Positions 50,258-60,303 of a stretch of 64,000 nt of DNA are shown here, in pieces. The position numbers and the translations under genes were made by a program. The notes under the pieces are model-generated. The model was not told the DNA's origin and did not search any database. It saw only the letters and a program-made list of their open reading frames with translations. Where the stretch lies: positions 496,001 through 560,000 of the forward strand of contig OZ242292.1 of NCBI GenBank assembly GCA_965207705.1. The letters are read 5' to 3'. Position 1 is the stretch's first letter. Every line of letters starts with the position of its first letter. The DNA is from JAAOII01 sp965207705 (GTDB taxonomy: Bacteria > Pseudomonadota > Gammaproteobacteria > CBDBNL01 > JAAOII01).

Positions 50258-50704
50258 TTGGATAAACACTGGATGAACATAGCTCTGCAACTAGCAGAAA
50301 AAGCTGCCGCTGCCGCTGAAGTTCCTGTCGGAGCGGTAATTATAAGAGAGGATGAAATAATTGGTAAAGGATTCAATTGCCCAATATCCACAAATGACCC
50401 CACGTCTCATGCTGAGATTATTGCAATTCGTAACGCAGCATCTAATAGCGGTAACTATAGGTTAAATGAAACAACCCTTTATGTAACTGTGGAACCCTGC
50501 GCTATGTGCGCTGCGGCGATTAGCAATGCAAGAATTAAACAAGTAGTTTATGGCTGTGAAGAGCCCAAATCAGGGGCGTTAGTAAGTAGTGGAAAAATTT
50601 TAGAAGGCAATATGTTAGGTTGGAAATTCTCTCACCGTGGCGGAGTTCTTGCCGATGAAGCGCGGGAATTAATGCAGTCATTTTTTGCCGCCCGCCGCCC
50701 TTAG
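50258..50704 (+). CDS. tadA: tRNA-specific adenosine deaminase TadA
   Basis: TadA converts the wobble adenosine of tRNA-Arg to inosine. The 148 residues show VPVGAVIIREDEIIGKG, the zinc motif SHAEIIAIRNAA (HAE) and VEPCAMCAAAI (PCxxC), then the family end with FSHRGGVL. The start is a TTG at 50258 with a good AGGAG 9 bases upstream; the first ATG (codon 6) would shorten the conserved N-terminus. It converges on guaA. Confidence 0.93.
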   Translation: MDKHWMNIALQLAEKAAAAAEVPVGAVIIREDEIIGKGFNCPISTNDPTSHAEIIAIRNAASNSGNYRLNETTLYVTVEPCAMCAAAISNARIKQVVYGCEEPKSGALVSSGKILEGNMLGWKFSHRGGVLADEARELMQSFFAARRP

Positions 50705-50758
50705 TAACTCCAACTCCCTCCTAATTTTTATGATATCTATGCCTATTTATTTGCTTGT

Positions 50759-52300
50759 TTATTCCCATTCAATGGTAGCTGGGGGTTTTGAAGAATAGTC
50801 AAATACAACCCTGCTGACAGAAGTAATCTCATTCATTATCCGTGATGATATTTTGGTTAAAATATCATTGGGAATAACTGCGCTTTCCGCTGTCATAAAA
50901 TCCATAGTTACTACTGCTCTTAGGCAAATAACATAACCATAAGAGCGAGCATCTCCTATAACCCCAACGGACTTCGCTGGAATAAAAACGCAAAATGCTT
51001 GACTAATTTTGTTGTACTGGTCGGACTTTCGTAGCTCATCAATAAATATGTAATCCGCATCTCTTAGTATCTCTAAATATTCTTCTTTCACTTCACCTAA
51101 TATCCGCACTGCCAAACCAGGACCAGGAAAAGGATGACGCCCTAATATATGGTGAGGAATTCCTAGCTCACTACCAATCTTCCTAACTTCATCTTTAAAC
51201 AACATACGCAGTGGTTCCAATAAAGGAAGTGTCATTGTTTCTGGCAATCCTCCCACATTATGGTGGGATTTTATAACCTGAGCTACCGATGCCTCATTCC
51301 CCGATGATTCAATAACGTCGGGATATATAGTCCCTTGCACTAACCATTGCGCTCCCCCTATTTTTTTGGCATGCTTCTCAAACAAGTCAATAAATAGTTT
51401 GCCTATAATTTTGCGTTTTTGTTCGGGATCAGTTATCCCCTTAAGTGCCGCAAGAAAAATTGCCGCAGCATCCACTAGCACAACTTTAATATCTAACTCA
51501 CGCAAAGCATTAACCACATCTTGAGCTTCGTTCTTACGTAAGAGCCCATTATCAATTAAAATCGGCACAATGTTTCTGCCAAAAACCTTTTGCACCAACA
51601 CTGTTGCCACTGTTGAATCCACTCCTCCTGATAGGGCAATAAGTGCTTTATCCTGCGGGTTTATACGCTGTTGCATATCCTCAACTATGGACTCTACAAT
51701 ATTCTTGCTAACCCAGCTATTAGCGCAACCACTTATGTCTGAAGCAAAACGGCATAGCAGCTCACTGCCGCCTGGTGTATGGGATACTTCTGGATGAAAT
51801 TGTAAAGCATATATTGACTTGGCAGGATTTTCAAAAGCGGCAATAATTCCATCATCACTGCGCGCGGTGCATATAAAATCTTGCGGGAGAGAGCGAACTT
51901 CATCGCCATGACTCATCCAAACATCCTTCCAAACACCCTTAATGTTATCGCCTAAAAGAATGCTCTTTTCTAATACTTCCAACTTGCCGCGACCATATTC
52001 TCCACTTGTCCCTTTATGCACCTGCCCTCCATATATTCGCGCCAATAATTGCATGCCATAGCATATCCCAAGAATAGGTACTGATAAATTATTGATGAAT
52101 TTTAGTAGCGCCTTTTCATCATTGGTAATAGTAGAACGAGGGCTACCAGCAAGAATGATTCCTTTGCCGTTAAATTTATTAAGTTCTTTATGGTTATTAC
52201 ACGAGAGGATGTAAGAATAATACCCTCCTTCTCTAAGTCGTCTAGCAATTAGTTGTGTGTATTGAGAACCAAAATCAACGATTAGTATTTCATCTTTCAT
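50759..52300 (-). CDS. guaA: GMP synthase (glutamine-hydrolysing)
   Basis: GuaA converts XMP to GMP. The glutaminase domain has GICYGMQLLA with the nucleophile Cys and the FHPEVSHTPGG His and Glu, residues 1-195. The ATP-pyrophosphatase domain has LSGGVDSTVATVLVQ near 225, and the dimerisation domain ends SRVVFDYSSKPPATIEWE. 513 residues is normal (E. coli 525). The ATG at 52300 lies within a 7-bp tandem repeat; the in-frame ATG 21 bases upstream meets a stop, so this start is the only one compatible with the protein. Confidence 0.95.
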   Translation of the reverse strand: MKDEILIVDFGSQYTQLIARRLREGGYYSYILSCNNHKELNKFNGKGIILAGSPRSTITNDEKALLKFINNLSVPILGICYGMQLLARIYGGQVHKGTSGEYGRGKLEVLEKSILLGDNIKGVWKDVWMSHGDEVRSLPQDFICTARSDDGIIAAFENPAKSIYALQFHPEVSHTPGGSELLCRFASDISGCANSWVSKNIVESIVEDMQQRINPQDKALIALSGGVDSTVATVLVQKVFGRNIVPILIDNGLLRKNEAQDVVNALRELDIKVVLVDAAAIFLAALKGITDPEQKRKIIGKLFIDLFEKHAKKIGGAQWLVQGTIYPDVIESSGNEASVAQVIKSHHNVGGLPETMTLPLLEPLRMLFKDEVRKIGSELGIPHHILGRHPFPGPGLAVRILGEVKEEYLEILRDADYIFIDELRKSDQYNKISQAFCVFIPAKSVGVIGDARSYGYVICLRAVVTMDFMTAESAVIPNDILTKISSRIMNEITSVSRVVFDYSSKPPATIEWE

Positions 52301-52346
52301 CTTTCATCTTTCATCTTTCATCTTACATCTTACATCTTACATCTTT
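52291..52346. repeat. 7-bp tandem repeat spanning the guaA start codon
   Basis: On the minus strand, four ATGAAAG-type units follow three ATGTAAG-type units and one further variant. They fill the whole 45-base gap between fcl and guaA and extend into the first guaA codons. Each unit contains an ATG, and since seven is not a multiple of three, successive ATGs fall in different frames. Confidence 0.9.
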
Positions 52347-53320
52347 TATCTTAGACGCAAGTTTGCCTCGTTAGCAATAAACCATTTATAGGTTGCCTCC
52401 ATACCTTGCTTAATGTCTGTTTTACTACGCCAGCCCAAATCTGCGAGCAATGAAACATCCAATAATTTGCGTGGGGATCCATCTGGCATTTTATCATCCC
52501 ACACTATGTCTCCTGAGAAACCTACAATTTCTTTGACAAGGTTTGCCAACTCCTTAATTGATATGTCAGTTCCGCTGCCCACATTTATATGCGAGCGCAT
52601 TTCATAAGTCCGTTGAGCTAATTTTTCCTTAGGAATATTCATTATAAATAATGCGGCATCTGCTAGATCATCCACATAAATAAATTCGCGGCACGGCGAA
52701 CCAGTACCCCATAGCACAATTTGGGATTGGTTTTGTTTTTTTGCAAGATGAAATTTATGCAGCATGGCAGCGGCGACATGGCTATTTTTTAGATGAAAAT
52801 TATCTCCTATCCCATAAACATTGGTTGGCATAAGTGAACGGAAGTCGGTTTGATGCTGGCGATTAAATGATTCACATAATTTTATGCCAGCAATCTTGGC
52901 AATTGCGTACGGTTCATTAGTTGGTTCCAGCACTCCAGTTAAAAGAGCATCCTCTGTCATAGGTTGCTTGGCATGTTTGGGATAAATACAAGAACTGCCA
53001 AAGAACAATAGGCGATTAACATTAAATTTATGTGAAGAACTGATAATATTACTGGCAATCATCAGGTTATCATAAATAAAATCTGCAGGATAAGTGTTAT
53101 TAGCGTAGATACCGCCAACTTTAGCTGCAGCTAAAAAAACATAATCTGGTTTATGAGAGGCGAAAAAATCATGAGTTTGCTGTTGGTTAGTTAAATCAAC
53201 TTCGGCATGACGCGCCTTGATTATATTACTATAGCCAGCTGCTTGCAGCGCTCGCGCTACTGCAGAACCTACCATACCGCTGCTACCAGTAACTAGGATT
53301 TTTGACTGTTTTTCCATCAT
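52346..53320 (-). CDS. fcl: GDP-L-fucose synthase
   Basis: It makes GDP-L-fucose from the Gmd product by epimerisation and reduction. The 324 residues begin with a Rossmann site ILVTGSSGMVGSAVARALQAAGY. The short-chain dehydrogenase catalytic residues are in SSCIYP and NEPYAIAKIAGIK (YxxxK), and RSLMPTNVYGIGDNF is typical of the family. The C-terminus ends WFIANEANLRLR. gmd lies 79 bases upstream on the same strand. GDP-fucose would feed the glycosyltransferases in this region. Confidence 0.93.
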   Translation of the reverse strand: MMEKQSKILVTGSSGMVGSAVARALQAAGYSNIIKARHAEVDLTNQQQTHDFFASHKPDYVFLAAAKVGGIYANNTYPADFIYDNLMIASNIISSSHKFNVNRLLFFGSSCIYPKHAKQPMTEDALLTGVLEPTNEPYAIAKIAGIKLCESFNRQHQTDFRSLMPTNVYGIGDNFHLKNSHVAAAMLHKFHLAKKQNQSQIVLWGTGSPCREFIYVDDLADAALFIMNIPKEKLAQRTYEMRSHINVGSGTDISIKELANLVKEIVGFSGDIVWDDKMPDGSPRKLLDVSLLADLGWRSKTDIKQGMEATYKWFIANEANLRLR

Positions 53321-53399
53321 AAATAAGGTTAATTAGTTCTGCGGGACGAGTCAGGAATCATATAGAGTTAATTTTTCTACAGGCAAGATTGCAGCATTA

Positions 53400-54446
53400 T
53401 CATTTTTGCAAAGCTGCGAGTTCAGATTCTGTCATTTCTGCAATAATCTCCTCTAAAGTGATGCGTGGTTCCCAGCCCAATTCTTTGCGCGCTTTGGAAG
53501 CATCTCCTATTAAAAGGTCAACCTCTGTAGGACGAAAATAACGTTCATCAATAATCACAATTTCTTTTCCTGTTGCTTTGTTGATGCCCACTTCATCTGT
53601 TCCCTGCCCCTGCCAAGCAATATCTATGCCAACATACTCAAATGATTTCTCTAAGAAAAAACGCACTGATTCAGTGCGGCCAGTTGCCAAAACAAAATCA
53701 TCCGCCTTATTATGCTGTAGCATCAACCACATACCATATACGTAATCTTGAGCATGCCCCCAATCCCTTTGCGCGTCTAAATTGCCAATATATAGCTTTT
53801 GTTGAACCCCCTCTTTAATGCGAGCTGCGGAGCGAGCGATTTTTCTGGTTACAAATGTCTCTCCCCTAAATGGCGACTCATGATTAAACAAAATTCCATT
53901 GCTGGCGAACATATCATAAGATTCGCGATAATTAATCGTTATCCAGTAGCCAAACACTTTGGCTGCCGCATAAGGAGAGCGCGGATAAAAGGGTGTTGTC
54001 TCTTTTTGGGGTACCTCAAGAACCTTACCAAACATCTCACTGGAAGATGCCTGATAAAATTTTACTTTTTTATCCATCCCCATAGAATGAATGGCTTCCA
54101 ATATCCTAAGAGTCCCTGTGGCATTGGCATCCGCGGTATATTCAGGCATATCAAATGATACCCGCACATGACTCTGCGCTGCAAGATTATATACTTCATC
54201 GGGTTGCACTTGATTAAGAATACGCACTACTGTCGAAATATCAGTGAGATCTCCAAAACTTAGGAATAAGGATACACCTTGATTGTGTGGGTCTTCATAT
54301 AACGTATCAATTCTTCCTGTATTGATAAGTGAAGAGCGCCTTTTTATACCATGAACTTCATATCCTTTTTCCAGCAATAACTTGGCAAGATAATATCCAT
54401 CTTGTCCAGTGATGCCCGTAATAAGGGCTTTCTTTTTACTACTCAT
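53400..54446 (-). CDS. gmd: GDP-mannose 4,6-dehydratase
   Basis: It converts GDP-mannose to the 4-keto-6-deoxy intermediate. The N-terminal KKALITGITGQDGYYLAKLL binds NADP. The catalytic Thr/Ser and Tyr-Lys lie in YQASSSEMFG and YPRSPYAAAKVFGYWIT, then SPFRGETFVTRKI and the C-terminal RPTEVDLLIGDASKARKELG. 348 residues is normal. It is transcribed together with fcl and diverges from uvrA across a 114-base gap. Confidence 0.95.
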   Translation of the reverse strand: MSSKKKALITGITGQDGYYLAKLLLEKGYEVHGIKRRSSLINTGRIDTLYEDPHNQGVSLFLSFGDLTDISTVVRILNQVQPDEVYNLAAQSHVRVSFDMPEYTADANATGTLRILEAIHSMGMDKKVKFYQASSSEMFGKVLEVPQKETTPFYPRSPYAAAKVFGYWITINYRESYDMFASNGILFNHESPFRGETFVTRKIARSAARIKEGVQQKLYIGNLDAQRDWGHAQDYVYGMWLMLQHNKADDFVLATGRTESVRFFLEKSFEYVGIDIAWQGQGTDEVGINKATGKEIVIIDERYFRPTEVDLLIGDASKARKELGWEPRITLEEIIAEMTESELAALQK

Positions 54447-54560
54447 ATTTCATAATTATATGGAATAAATTATGGAATATCGTTGTTATAGCATGTATTA
54501 TTGTTTGAAATAATAGATTATTACGGGTTTCCTATGGTATCATAATAAATAATAAATTGT

Positions 54561-57398
54561 ATGAAAGAACATATTAGTATTCTCGGGGCACGCACTCATA
54601 ATCTGAAAAACATTGATCTGGATATTCCACGCGACAAGCTAGTGGTAATAACTGGTATATCTGGTTCAGGCAAGTCGTCATTGGCATTTGATACTCTCTA
54701 TGCGGAGGGACAAAGAAGATATACAGAGTCATTATCTGCTTATGCGCGACAGTTTTTGTCAATGATGGAGAAGCCAGACATGGATTCAATAGATGGGTTA
54801 TCTCCTTCTATTGCAATTCAGCAAAAAAGCGCCTCACATAATCCACGTTCAACTGTGGGAACAGTTACCGAAATTCATGATTATCTACGTCTGTTATACG
54901 CGCGCGCTGGCACCGCCTATTGCCCCGACCATAATATTCCACTGGAGGCGCAAGTCATAAGCGAGATGACCGATAAGGTGATACAACAATACGACAATGA
55001 GCGGGTAATGATAATGGCGCCCATAATAAGAGGACGCAAAGGGGAATATATTGGTATGCTGGAAAATCTGCATCGCCAAGGATATATAAGGGCGCAGATT
55101 GACGGCATCATTTATGAGCTTGACAATCCCCCCAAATTGGATAAGAACAAGAAGCATAATATTAATGCAATAGTTGATCGCCTAAGAGTAAAACAAGATT
55201 CTGCTTTAAGAATTGCCGAGTCCTTGGAGAGCGCGCTTAAACTCAGTGATGGGCTGGCAAGGGTAGAACCGATAGATGTTGAAAAAGATAATAAAAAGCA
55301 GGTAAAGAATAATAATGGTAAAGGACTGATGTTTTCTTCTAAGTTCTCATGCTCACAATGCGATTACAGCATCCCCGAACTGGAACCTCGTTTGTTTTCG
55401 TTTAATAATCCACATGGCGCCTGCCCGCATTGCCAAGGGCTTGGTAATAAGAAGTTTTTTGACACGAAACGACTTGTGCATGAGGAGTTATCTCTAAACG
55501 AAGGAGCTATCCGTGGCTGGAATAGACGCAATCCTTACTCTTTTTCTATGTTACAAGATGTCTGTTCCCATTACAACATTCCAATGGATAAGGACTTCAA
55601 GAAGTTAAAAGATAAAGATAAAGATATCTTGTTAAATGGCAGCCGCGGTGAGAAAATTTCTTTCCACTCAGGCAGATATAACAAGTACCGCTCTTATGAA
55701 GGAGTAATTCCCAATCTTAAAAGACGTTATCAAGAAAGCGAGTCATTTGCCATTCAAGAAGAATTAAATAAATATATGAGCATATCACGTTGTCCTGAAT
55801 GTGAGGGTTCGCGACTTTGCAAAGAGGCATTTCATGTGCGAATAAATGATAAGAATATTGCTTGGATTAACCAACTACCTATTGACAAGTGTCGTGATTT
55901 CTTTGAGAAGCTAAAAATAAGCGGTAAAAAAGGAGTAGTGGCAGAAAAAATTCTTAAAGAAGTGCGCTCCAGATTGCTGTTCTTAACCGATGTGGGTCTG
56001 GGATATCTAACGTTGGAACGTAGTGCCGAGACATTATCAGGTGGGGAAGCGCAAAGAATTCGTCTTGCAAGTCAAATAGGTTCTGGCCTGGTGGGTGTCC
56101 TTTATGTCTTAGATGAGCCATCCATAGGTTTGCATCAAAGGGATAATCAACGTCTACTTAATACTCTAAAGAACTTACGCGAATTAGGTAATAGTGTCTT
56201 AGTGGTGGAGCATGATAAGGAAACAATGATGGAGGCAGATCATATTATTGATATAGGACCAGGAGCAGGAATTCATGGAGGGGAATTAGTGGCTCAAGGA
56301 AAAGCCAAAGATATAATGAAAGTAAAGAATTCTCTCACTGGAGATTATCTTGCGGGGCGAAAAAAAATAGAGGTTCTGTCCAAAAAGTATCCTTATGATA
56401 AGGATAAACTGGTCATTGTGAAAGGAGCAAAGGGAAATAATCTAAAAAATGTGGAGTTGAAACTCCCACTGGGATTATTTACCTGTGTCACTGGAGTATC
56501 AGGTTCCGGTAAATCAACCTTAATAAACCAGACCCTATATCCTATAGCAGCAAGAGAGCTAAATAATGCCTCTTTGATAGAACCTAAACCTTATGATAGT
56601 ATCAAGGGGTTGGATATGTTAGATAAGGTTATTAGTATTGATCAAAGCCCTATTGGCAGAACTCCGCGTTCAAATCCTGCCACCTATACTGGGCTTTTCA
56701 CATACATAAGAGAACTATTTGCCGCAACTCAAGAGTCAAGGACGCGCGGTTATAATCCTGGTAGATTTAGTTTTAATGTTAAAGGTGGAAGATGTGAAGC
56801 ATGTCAAGGAGATGGCTTGATTAAAGTAGAAATGCACTTTTTATCAGATATATATGTCCCCTGTGATTCCTGCAGCGGTAAAAGGTATGGTCGCGAGACC
56901 CTGGAAATACAGTATCGCGGCAAAAACATATATGATGTTTTAGAAATGACGATTGAAGAGGCGAACGAATTTTTTACTAATATCCCATCACTGAAGCAAA
57001 AACTTCAGGTACTAATGGAGGTTGGGCTTAGCTATCTTAAGTTAGGACATAGCGCTCCACTGTTATCTGGCGGAGAAGCGCAAAGAATTAAACTTTCTAA
57101 AGAATTAAGCCGTAAGAATACAGGGCAAACTCTTTATATCTTGGATGAGCCGACGACGGGGCTTCATTTCCATGATGTGCAGCAGCTACTTAATGTTTTA
57201 CATAAGCTTAGAAATCTAGGCAACACCATAGTAGTCATAGAGCACAATTTAGATGTAATTAAGACCGCGGACTGGGTTATAGACATGGGACCAGAAGGAG
57301 GGAATAACGGGGGAGTTATTATAGGATGTGGTGAACCGCAAGAGTTAGCTAAACAAAAAGATTCTGTAACTGGCGAGTTTCTAAAGGATATTGTGTAA
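54561..57398 (+). CDS. uvrA: Excinuclease ABC subunit UvrA
   Basis: UvrA recognises bulky DNA damage with UvrB in nucleotide excision repair. The 945 residues carry two ABC ATPase modules: Walker A ITGISGSGKSSLAFDTLY near residue 30 and VTGVSGSGKSTLINQTLY near 645, with signature motifs LSGGEAQRIRLASQ and LSGGEAQRIKLSKEL. Zinc sites include CSQCDY...CPHCQGLG, and CEACQGDG...CDSCSGKRYGRETLEI. RYTESLSAYARQFLSMMEKP is typical of the family. It diverges from gmd. Confidence 0.97.
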   Translation: MKEHISILGARTHNLKNIDLDIPRDKLVVITGISGSGKSSLAFDTLYAEGQRRYTESLSAYARQFLSMMEKPDMDSIDGLSPSIAIQQKSASHNPRSTVGTVTEIHDYLRLLYARAGTAYCPDHNIPLEAQVISEMTDKVIQQYDNERVMIMAPIIRGRKGEYIGMLENLHRQGYIRAQIDGIIYELDNPPKLDKNKKHNINAIVDRLRVKQDSALRIAESLESALKLSDGLARVEPIDVEKDNKKQVKNNNGKGLMFSSKFSCSQCDYSIPELEPRLFSFNNPHGACPHCQGLGNKKFFDTKRLVHEELSLNEGAIRGWNRRNPYSFSMLQDVCSHYNIPMDKDFKKLKDKDKDILLNGSRGEKISFHSGRYNKYRSYEGVIPNLKRRYQESESFAIQEELNKYMSISRCPECEGSRLCKEAFHVRINDKNIAWINQLPIDKCRDFFEKLKISGKKGVVAEKILKEVRSRLLFLTDVGLGYLTLERSAETLSGGEAQRIRLASQIGSGLVGVLYVLDEPSIGLHQRDNQRLLNTLKNLRELGNSVLVVEHDKETMMEADHIIDIGPGAGIHGGELVAQGKAKDIMKVKNSLTGDYLAGRKKIEVLSKKYPYDKDKLVIVKGAKGNNLKNVELKLPLGLFTCVTGVSGSGKSTLINQTLYPIAARELNNASLIEPKPYDSIKGLDMLDKVISIDQSPIGRTPRSNPATYTGLFTYIRELFAATQESRTRGYNPGRFSFNVKGGRCEACQGDGLIKVEMHFLSDIYVPCDSCSGKRYGRETLEIQYRGKNIYDVLEMTIEEANEFFTNIPSLKQKLQVLMEVGLSYLKLGHSAPLLSGGEAQRIKLSKELSRKNTGQTLYILDEPTTGLHFHDVQQLLNVLHKLRNLGNTIVVIEHNLDVIKTADWVIDMGPEGGNNGGVIIGCGEPQELAKQKDSVTGEFLKDIV

Positions 57399-57424
57399 CA
57401 CAATGATTGAAGTATTTAATAGCA

Positions 57425-58051
57425 ATGCAACTTAAGTTTAATAACATAGAAGAACTTACCACTGCTCTAAAACAAGGTGAAATGATTGTTTTGTGTGATG
57501 ATAAGGAAAGAGAGAATGAAGGCGATATTGTCATGGCAGCAGAGAAAGTTGCGGCGTGGCATATTAATTTTATGGCTACTGAAGCGCGAGGGCTAATATG
57601 TATTGCCTTAACTCCGAACAGATGCCGTGAGCTTAATCTTTCTTTGATGGTTGACAATAAAAATAACAACTCGGAGCATGGCACCAATTTTACTGTATCA
57701 GTGGATGCTAAAGAAGGCATCAGTACTGGCATATCCGCAGAAGATAGAGCCAGGACTATACAGACCATAGTTGACTCTAATACAACACCTTATGAGTTAG
57801 TTCGCCCTGGGCATATTTTTCCTATAATGGCTCATCCGCAAGGAGTATTAGGGCGCGCCGGTCACACTGAAGCAGCTACAGAATTAGCGGCATTGGCAGG
57901 ACTAATGCCAGCAGCGGTGATAGTGGAAATAATGAACCCTGATGGGACTATGGCACGCGATGTACAGCTGCAAGAATTTGCCGCTATGTTTAATCTTAAG
58001 ATTGGTACAATAGAAGATTTAATCAGCTATAAAAGTACTGAAAAAAGCTAG
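57425..58051 (+). CDS. ribB: 3,4-dihydroxy-2-butanone 4-phosphate synthase
   Basis: RibB makes the four-carbon unit of riboflavin from ribulose 5-phosphate. The core is DDKERENEGDIVMAAEKV near residue 24, RGLICIALT, HGTNFTVSVDAK, GISTGISAEDRA, and RPGHIFPIMAHPQGVLGRAGHTEAATELAALAG. There is no RibA domain. I take the ATG at 57425 (MQLKFNNIEEL); a TTG at 57407 would add six residues. It lies 26 bases after uvrA and no FMN riboswitch fits in that space. Confidence 0.93.
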   Translation: MQLKFNNIEELTTALKQGEMIVLCDDKERENEGDIVMAAEKVAAWHINFMATEARGLICIALTPNRCRELNLSLMVDNKNNNSEHGTNFTVSVDAKEGISTGISAEDRARTIQTIVDSNTTPYELVRPGHIFPIMAHPQGVLGRAGHTEAATELAALAGLMPAAVIVEIMNPDGTMARDVQLQEFAAMFNLKIGTIEDLISYKSTEKS

Positions 58052-58076
58052 AGAAAACGAGAGAAAATAGATAAAT

Positions 58077-60263
58077 CTATATTTTCAATCTATATAGCAT
58101 AGCTAAAGGATTATTTTCTATCAGTTCAAAATATCTTTCATCGTAGTTCCTGAAGAAAAACATCTGAGTGAAATTGGACTTAAATGCTTCAGGTCCCATT
58201 ACATATACTATCCCATAATATCCTGATATGATGACATGATAATATCCCAAACTATTAATATTAGTGGTGGTCATTTCTGATTGATTATTTTTGACTTGAT
58301 GGCTATGTATAGAGTTGAGCTTGCCTACCACCTTGCCTTTCTCCAATAACTCACCTTTGGTAATATCAGCAACCACTGAATTAGGAAGCAATATTCGTTG
58401 GTTTTCTTGATCCACCCTGTAATGACGCGTAGTAATCAAAGGCGCTCTTCTGACCTTGCCAGTTGCCAGATTTAGATCACTAAAATAACGAACAACTCCG
58501 TAAATAGGAAGCATCTGGTATGGCATATAAATATAAATCTCGCGGGTTTTCTCTCTTTGCAATGCATAATTTGGTGATGCCATGCTATTTATAAAATCTG
58601 CGGGATTAAAACCTTCTCTACGAACTCCGAGTAACCTATCCATTGCAGTACCTGATAGGTCATTCTCCTCATATATTTCAACGCCCTCTCTAATAAGGTT
58701 AGCAGCCAATATTGGTGAAGTGGAAGCAAATGCCTTAGATACCACATAGTTATCTCTATTATGCTTGCCCCCGTTAATGATATTTTTCATATCAGAATAA
58801 AAACTCATTACATAACCATAATCCCACCAAGAAATAATATAATCTTCGCTTGAGGTTTTCTCATTTAATCTTTGTAACATATCTACTTGAGGTAGTTGAG
58901 CAACTGTCCTTGGTCTGTAGTTGTATGCTAAGTCATATCCAGGATATAAACAACCAGCTAATAGCAACGCAGCAATTGCCCAATTAAGAAATTTAATTTT
59001 ATGCAGTTGTTTTACATAAGCGTAACGACTAATTAGAAGTATAAGATAAGCCGTTCCAACTGAAAGAATGGGAACGAGATATAAACTAAATCTTATTCCT
59101 CCCTCCAAAGAGAATAATCCTATTCCCAAAAGGACGCCTCCAACAACCAATAAAGGATATCTAAAAAGCGCTAATATAGCGCCTGCTAAACCCAACCAAA
59201 AAAGAAATATATATCCACTTGTCTCACGAGTTAATTGAATAAGATTTATCTTACGCGCCTCAACAATAGTCCCCGCCACTTGATAAAAATTCCAACCCTG
59301 CCCAGAAAATCTATTACCCACTCCTCTACTTGCTGAACCATAGGACCCCATATAACTTCTGACAATGCCATATAGAGGGGATTGATACACAGTATAAATA
59401 ACAAATAACGCAGCAGCAGCTTGCCATGCTTTAAGTGGTATTTGGGGATACCAACGTTCTTGAGCCCATAGAACACCGTAAACAATTATCATATATAGCA
59501 TTATCTCATACCAAATATAACTCCATAATGGAAAGCAAAGCAGGATAACATGCCTATATATGTTAGGATTTTTGAAATTAACAAGTACATATACTACGAA
59601 AGCTGTGGCATATATAAGCTCTGCAATTTGCGCTTTATCAAGCCATTTGCTAATACATGCGACTAACCCTAATATAAGGATTTGTCTTAGACCCGGATTG
59701 ATAATAGCATATATGCCAACTGCAACCACAAGTGAAGGTCCGAATAAACCAAAAATATCCGTATCAAAATAAGCAAAAGAGGTTCGTTTCATATAGGGTA
59801 GCCCCACTGTAGTAAGAAGTCCAGCACCAAACCCCATAGCGGTACTTCCTAACAGGCGTCCAATGTAAATCATAGGCAAAGCAACTAATGGAGCAAAAAC
59901 CATGGGGATGAATACCGCAATCTGCTCTAAGCTAAATGGCAGAATCTTAACCAATAAAAAAGATACAGTAACCAAAGAACCCAATCCACCCTGCACTGTT
60001 AATTGCCGAAAAGCCCCTTCCGCAGCACCTGAAAGATTACTATTTACTATACTGGCAAAATAGTAACCATCCTCCGTGCTAATCATTGGAACTCCGTCTA
60101 ATAGCATTCCTGGAATATCAAGAGCCGTCCATAAATAAAATGAGCGACACATAACGCCAAATAGGTATGCCACTAAACACAGAAGTAATGTCTGTTTCTT
60201 ACCGATAGGATCCTTGCCTAAATCCAAAAACTCTTGGACTGTTTGTATAAATGAGTATTGCAT
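58077..60263 (-). CDS. pglB: STT3/PglB-type oligosaccharyltransferase
   Basis: This family transfers a lipid-linked glycan to Asn in N-glycosylation sequons. The 728-residue protein has about 12 membrane segments, then a periplasmic domain. Signature motifs include a first-loop Asp in STEDGYYFA, FAYFDTDIFGL (the DxD-type metal site), the catalytic Glu candidate in AGTIVEARKI (the PglB TIxE), and IISWWDYGYVMSFYSDM, the hallmark WWDYG near 485 that binds the sequon. Length is close to C. jejuni PglB (713). The nearby glycosyltransferase, Gmd/Fcl and sulfotransferase genes may supply glycans, though no flippase or PglA-J set is in this window. Confidence 0.85.
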   Translation of the reverse strand: MQYSFIQTVQEFLDLGKDPIGKKQTLLLCLVAYLFGVMCRSFYLWTALDIPGMLLDGVPMISTEDGYYFASIVNSNLSGAAEGAFRQLTVQGGLGSLVTVSFLLVKILPFSLEQIAVFIPMVFAPLVALPMIYIGRLLGSTAMGFGAGLLTTVGLPYMKRTSFAYFDTDIFGLFGPSLVVAVGIYAIINPGLRQILILGLVACISKWLDKAQIAELIYATAFVVYVLVNFKNPNIYRHVILLCFPLWSYIWYEIMLYMIIVYGVLWAQERWYPQIPLKAWQAAAALFVIYTVYQSPLYGIVRSYMGSYGSASRGVGNRFSGQGWNFYQVAGTIVEARKINLIQLTRETSGYIFLFWLGLAGAILALFRYPLLVVGGVLLGIGLFSLEGGIRFSLYLVPILSVGTAYLILLISRYAYVKQLHKIKFLNWAIAALLLAGCLYPGYDLAYNYRPRTVAQLPQVDMLQRLNEKTSSEDYIISWWDYGYVMSFYSDMKNIINGGKHNRDNYVVSKAFASTSPILAANLIREGVEIYEENDLSGTAMDRLLGVRREGFNPADFINSMASPNYALQREKTREIYIYMPYQMLPIYGVVRYFSDLNLATGKVRRAPLITTRHYRVDQENQRILLPNSVVADITKGELLEKGKVVGKLNSIHSHQVKNNQSEMTTTNINSLGYYHVIISGYYGIVYVMGPEAFKSNFTQMFFFRNYDERYFELIENNPLAMLYRLKI

Positions 60264-60303
60264 AATTTATCTATTTTACATTAATGATAATAATTATTAG
60301 TAA

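Noticed and set aside
57399..57424. FMN riboswitch before ribB.
   Set aside because: Only 26 bases separate it from uvrA, far too few.
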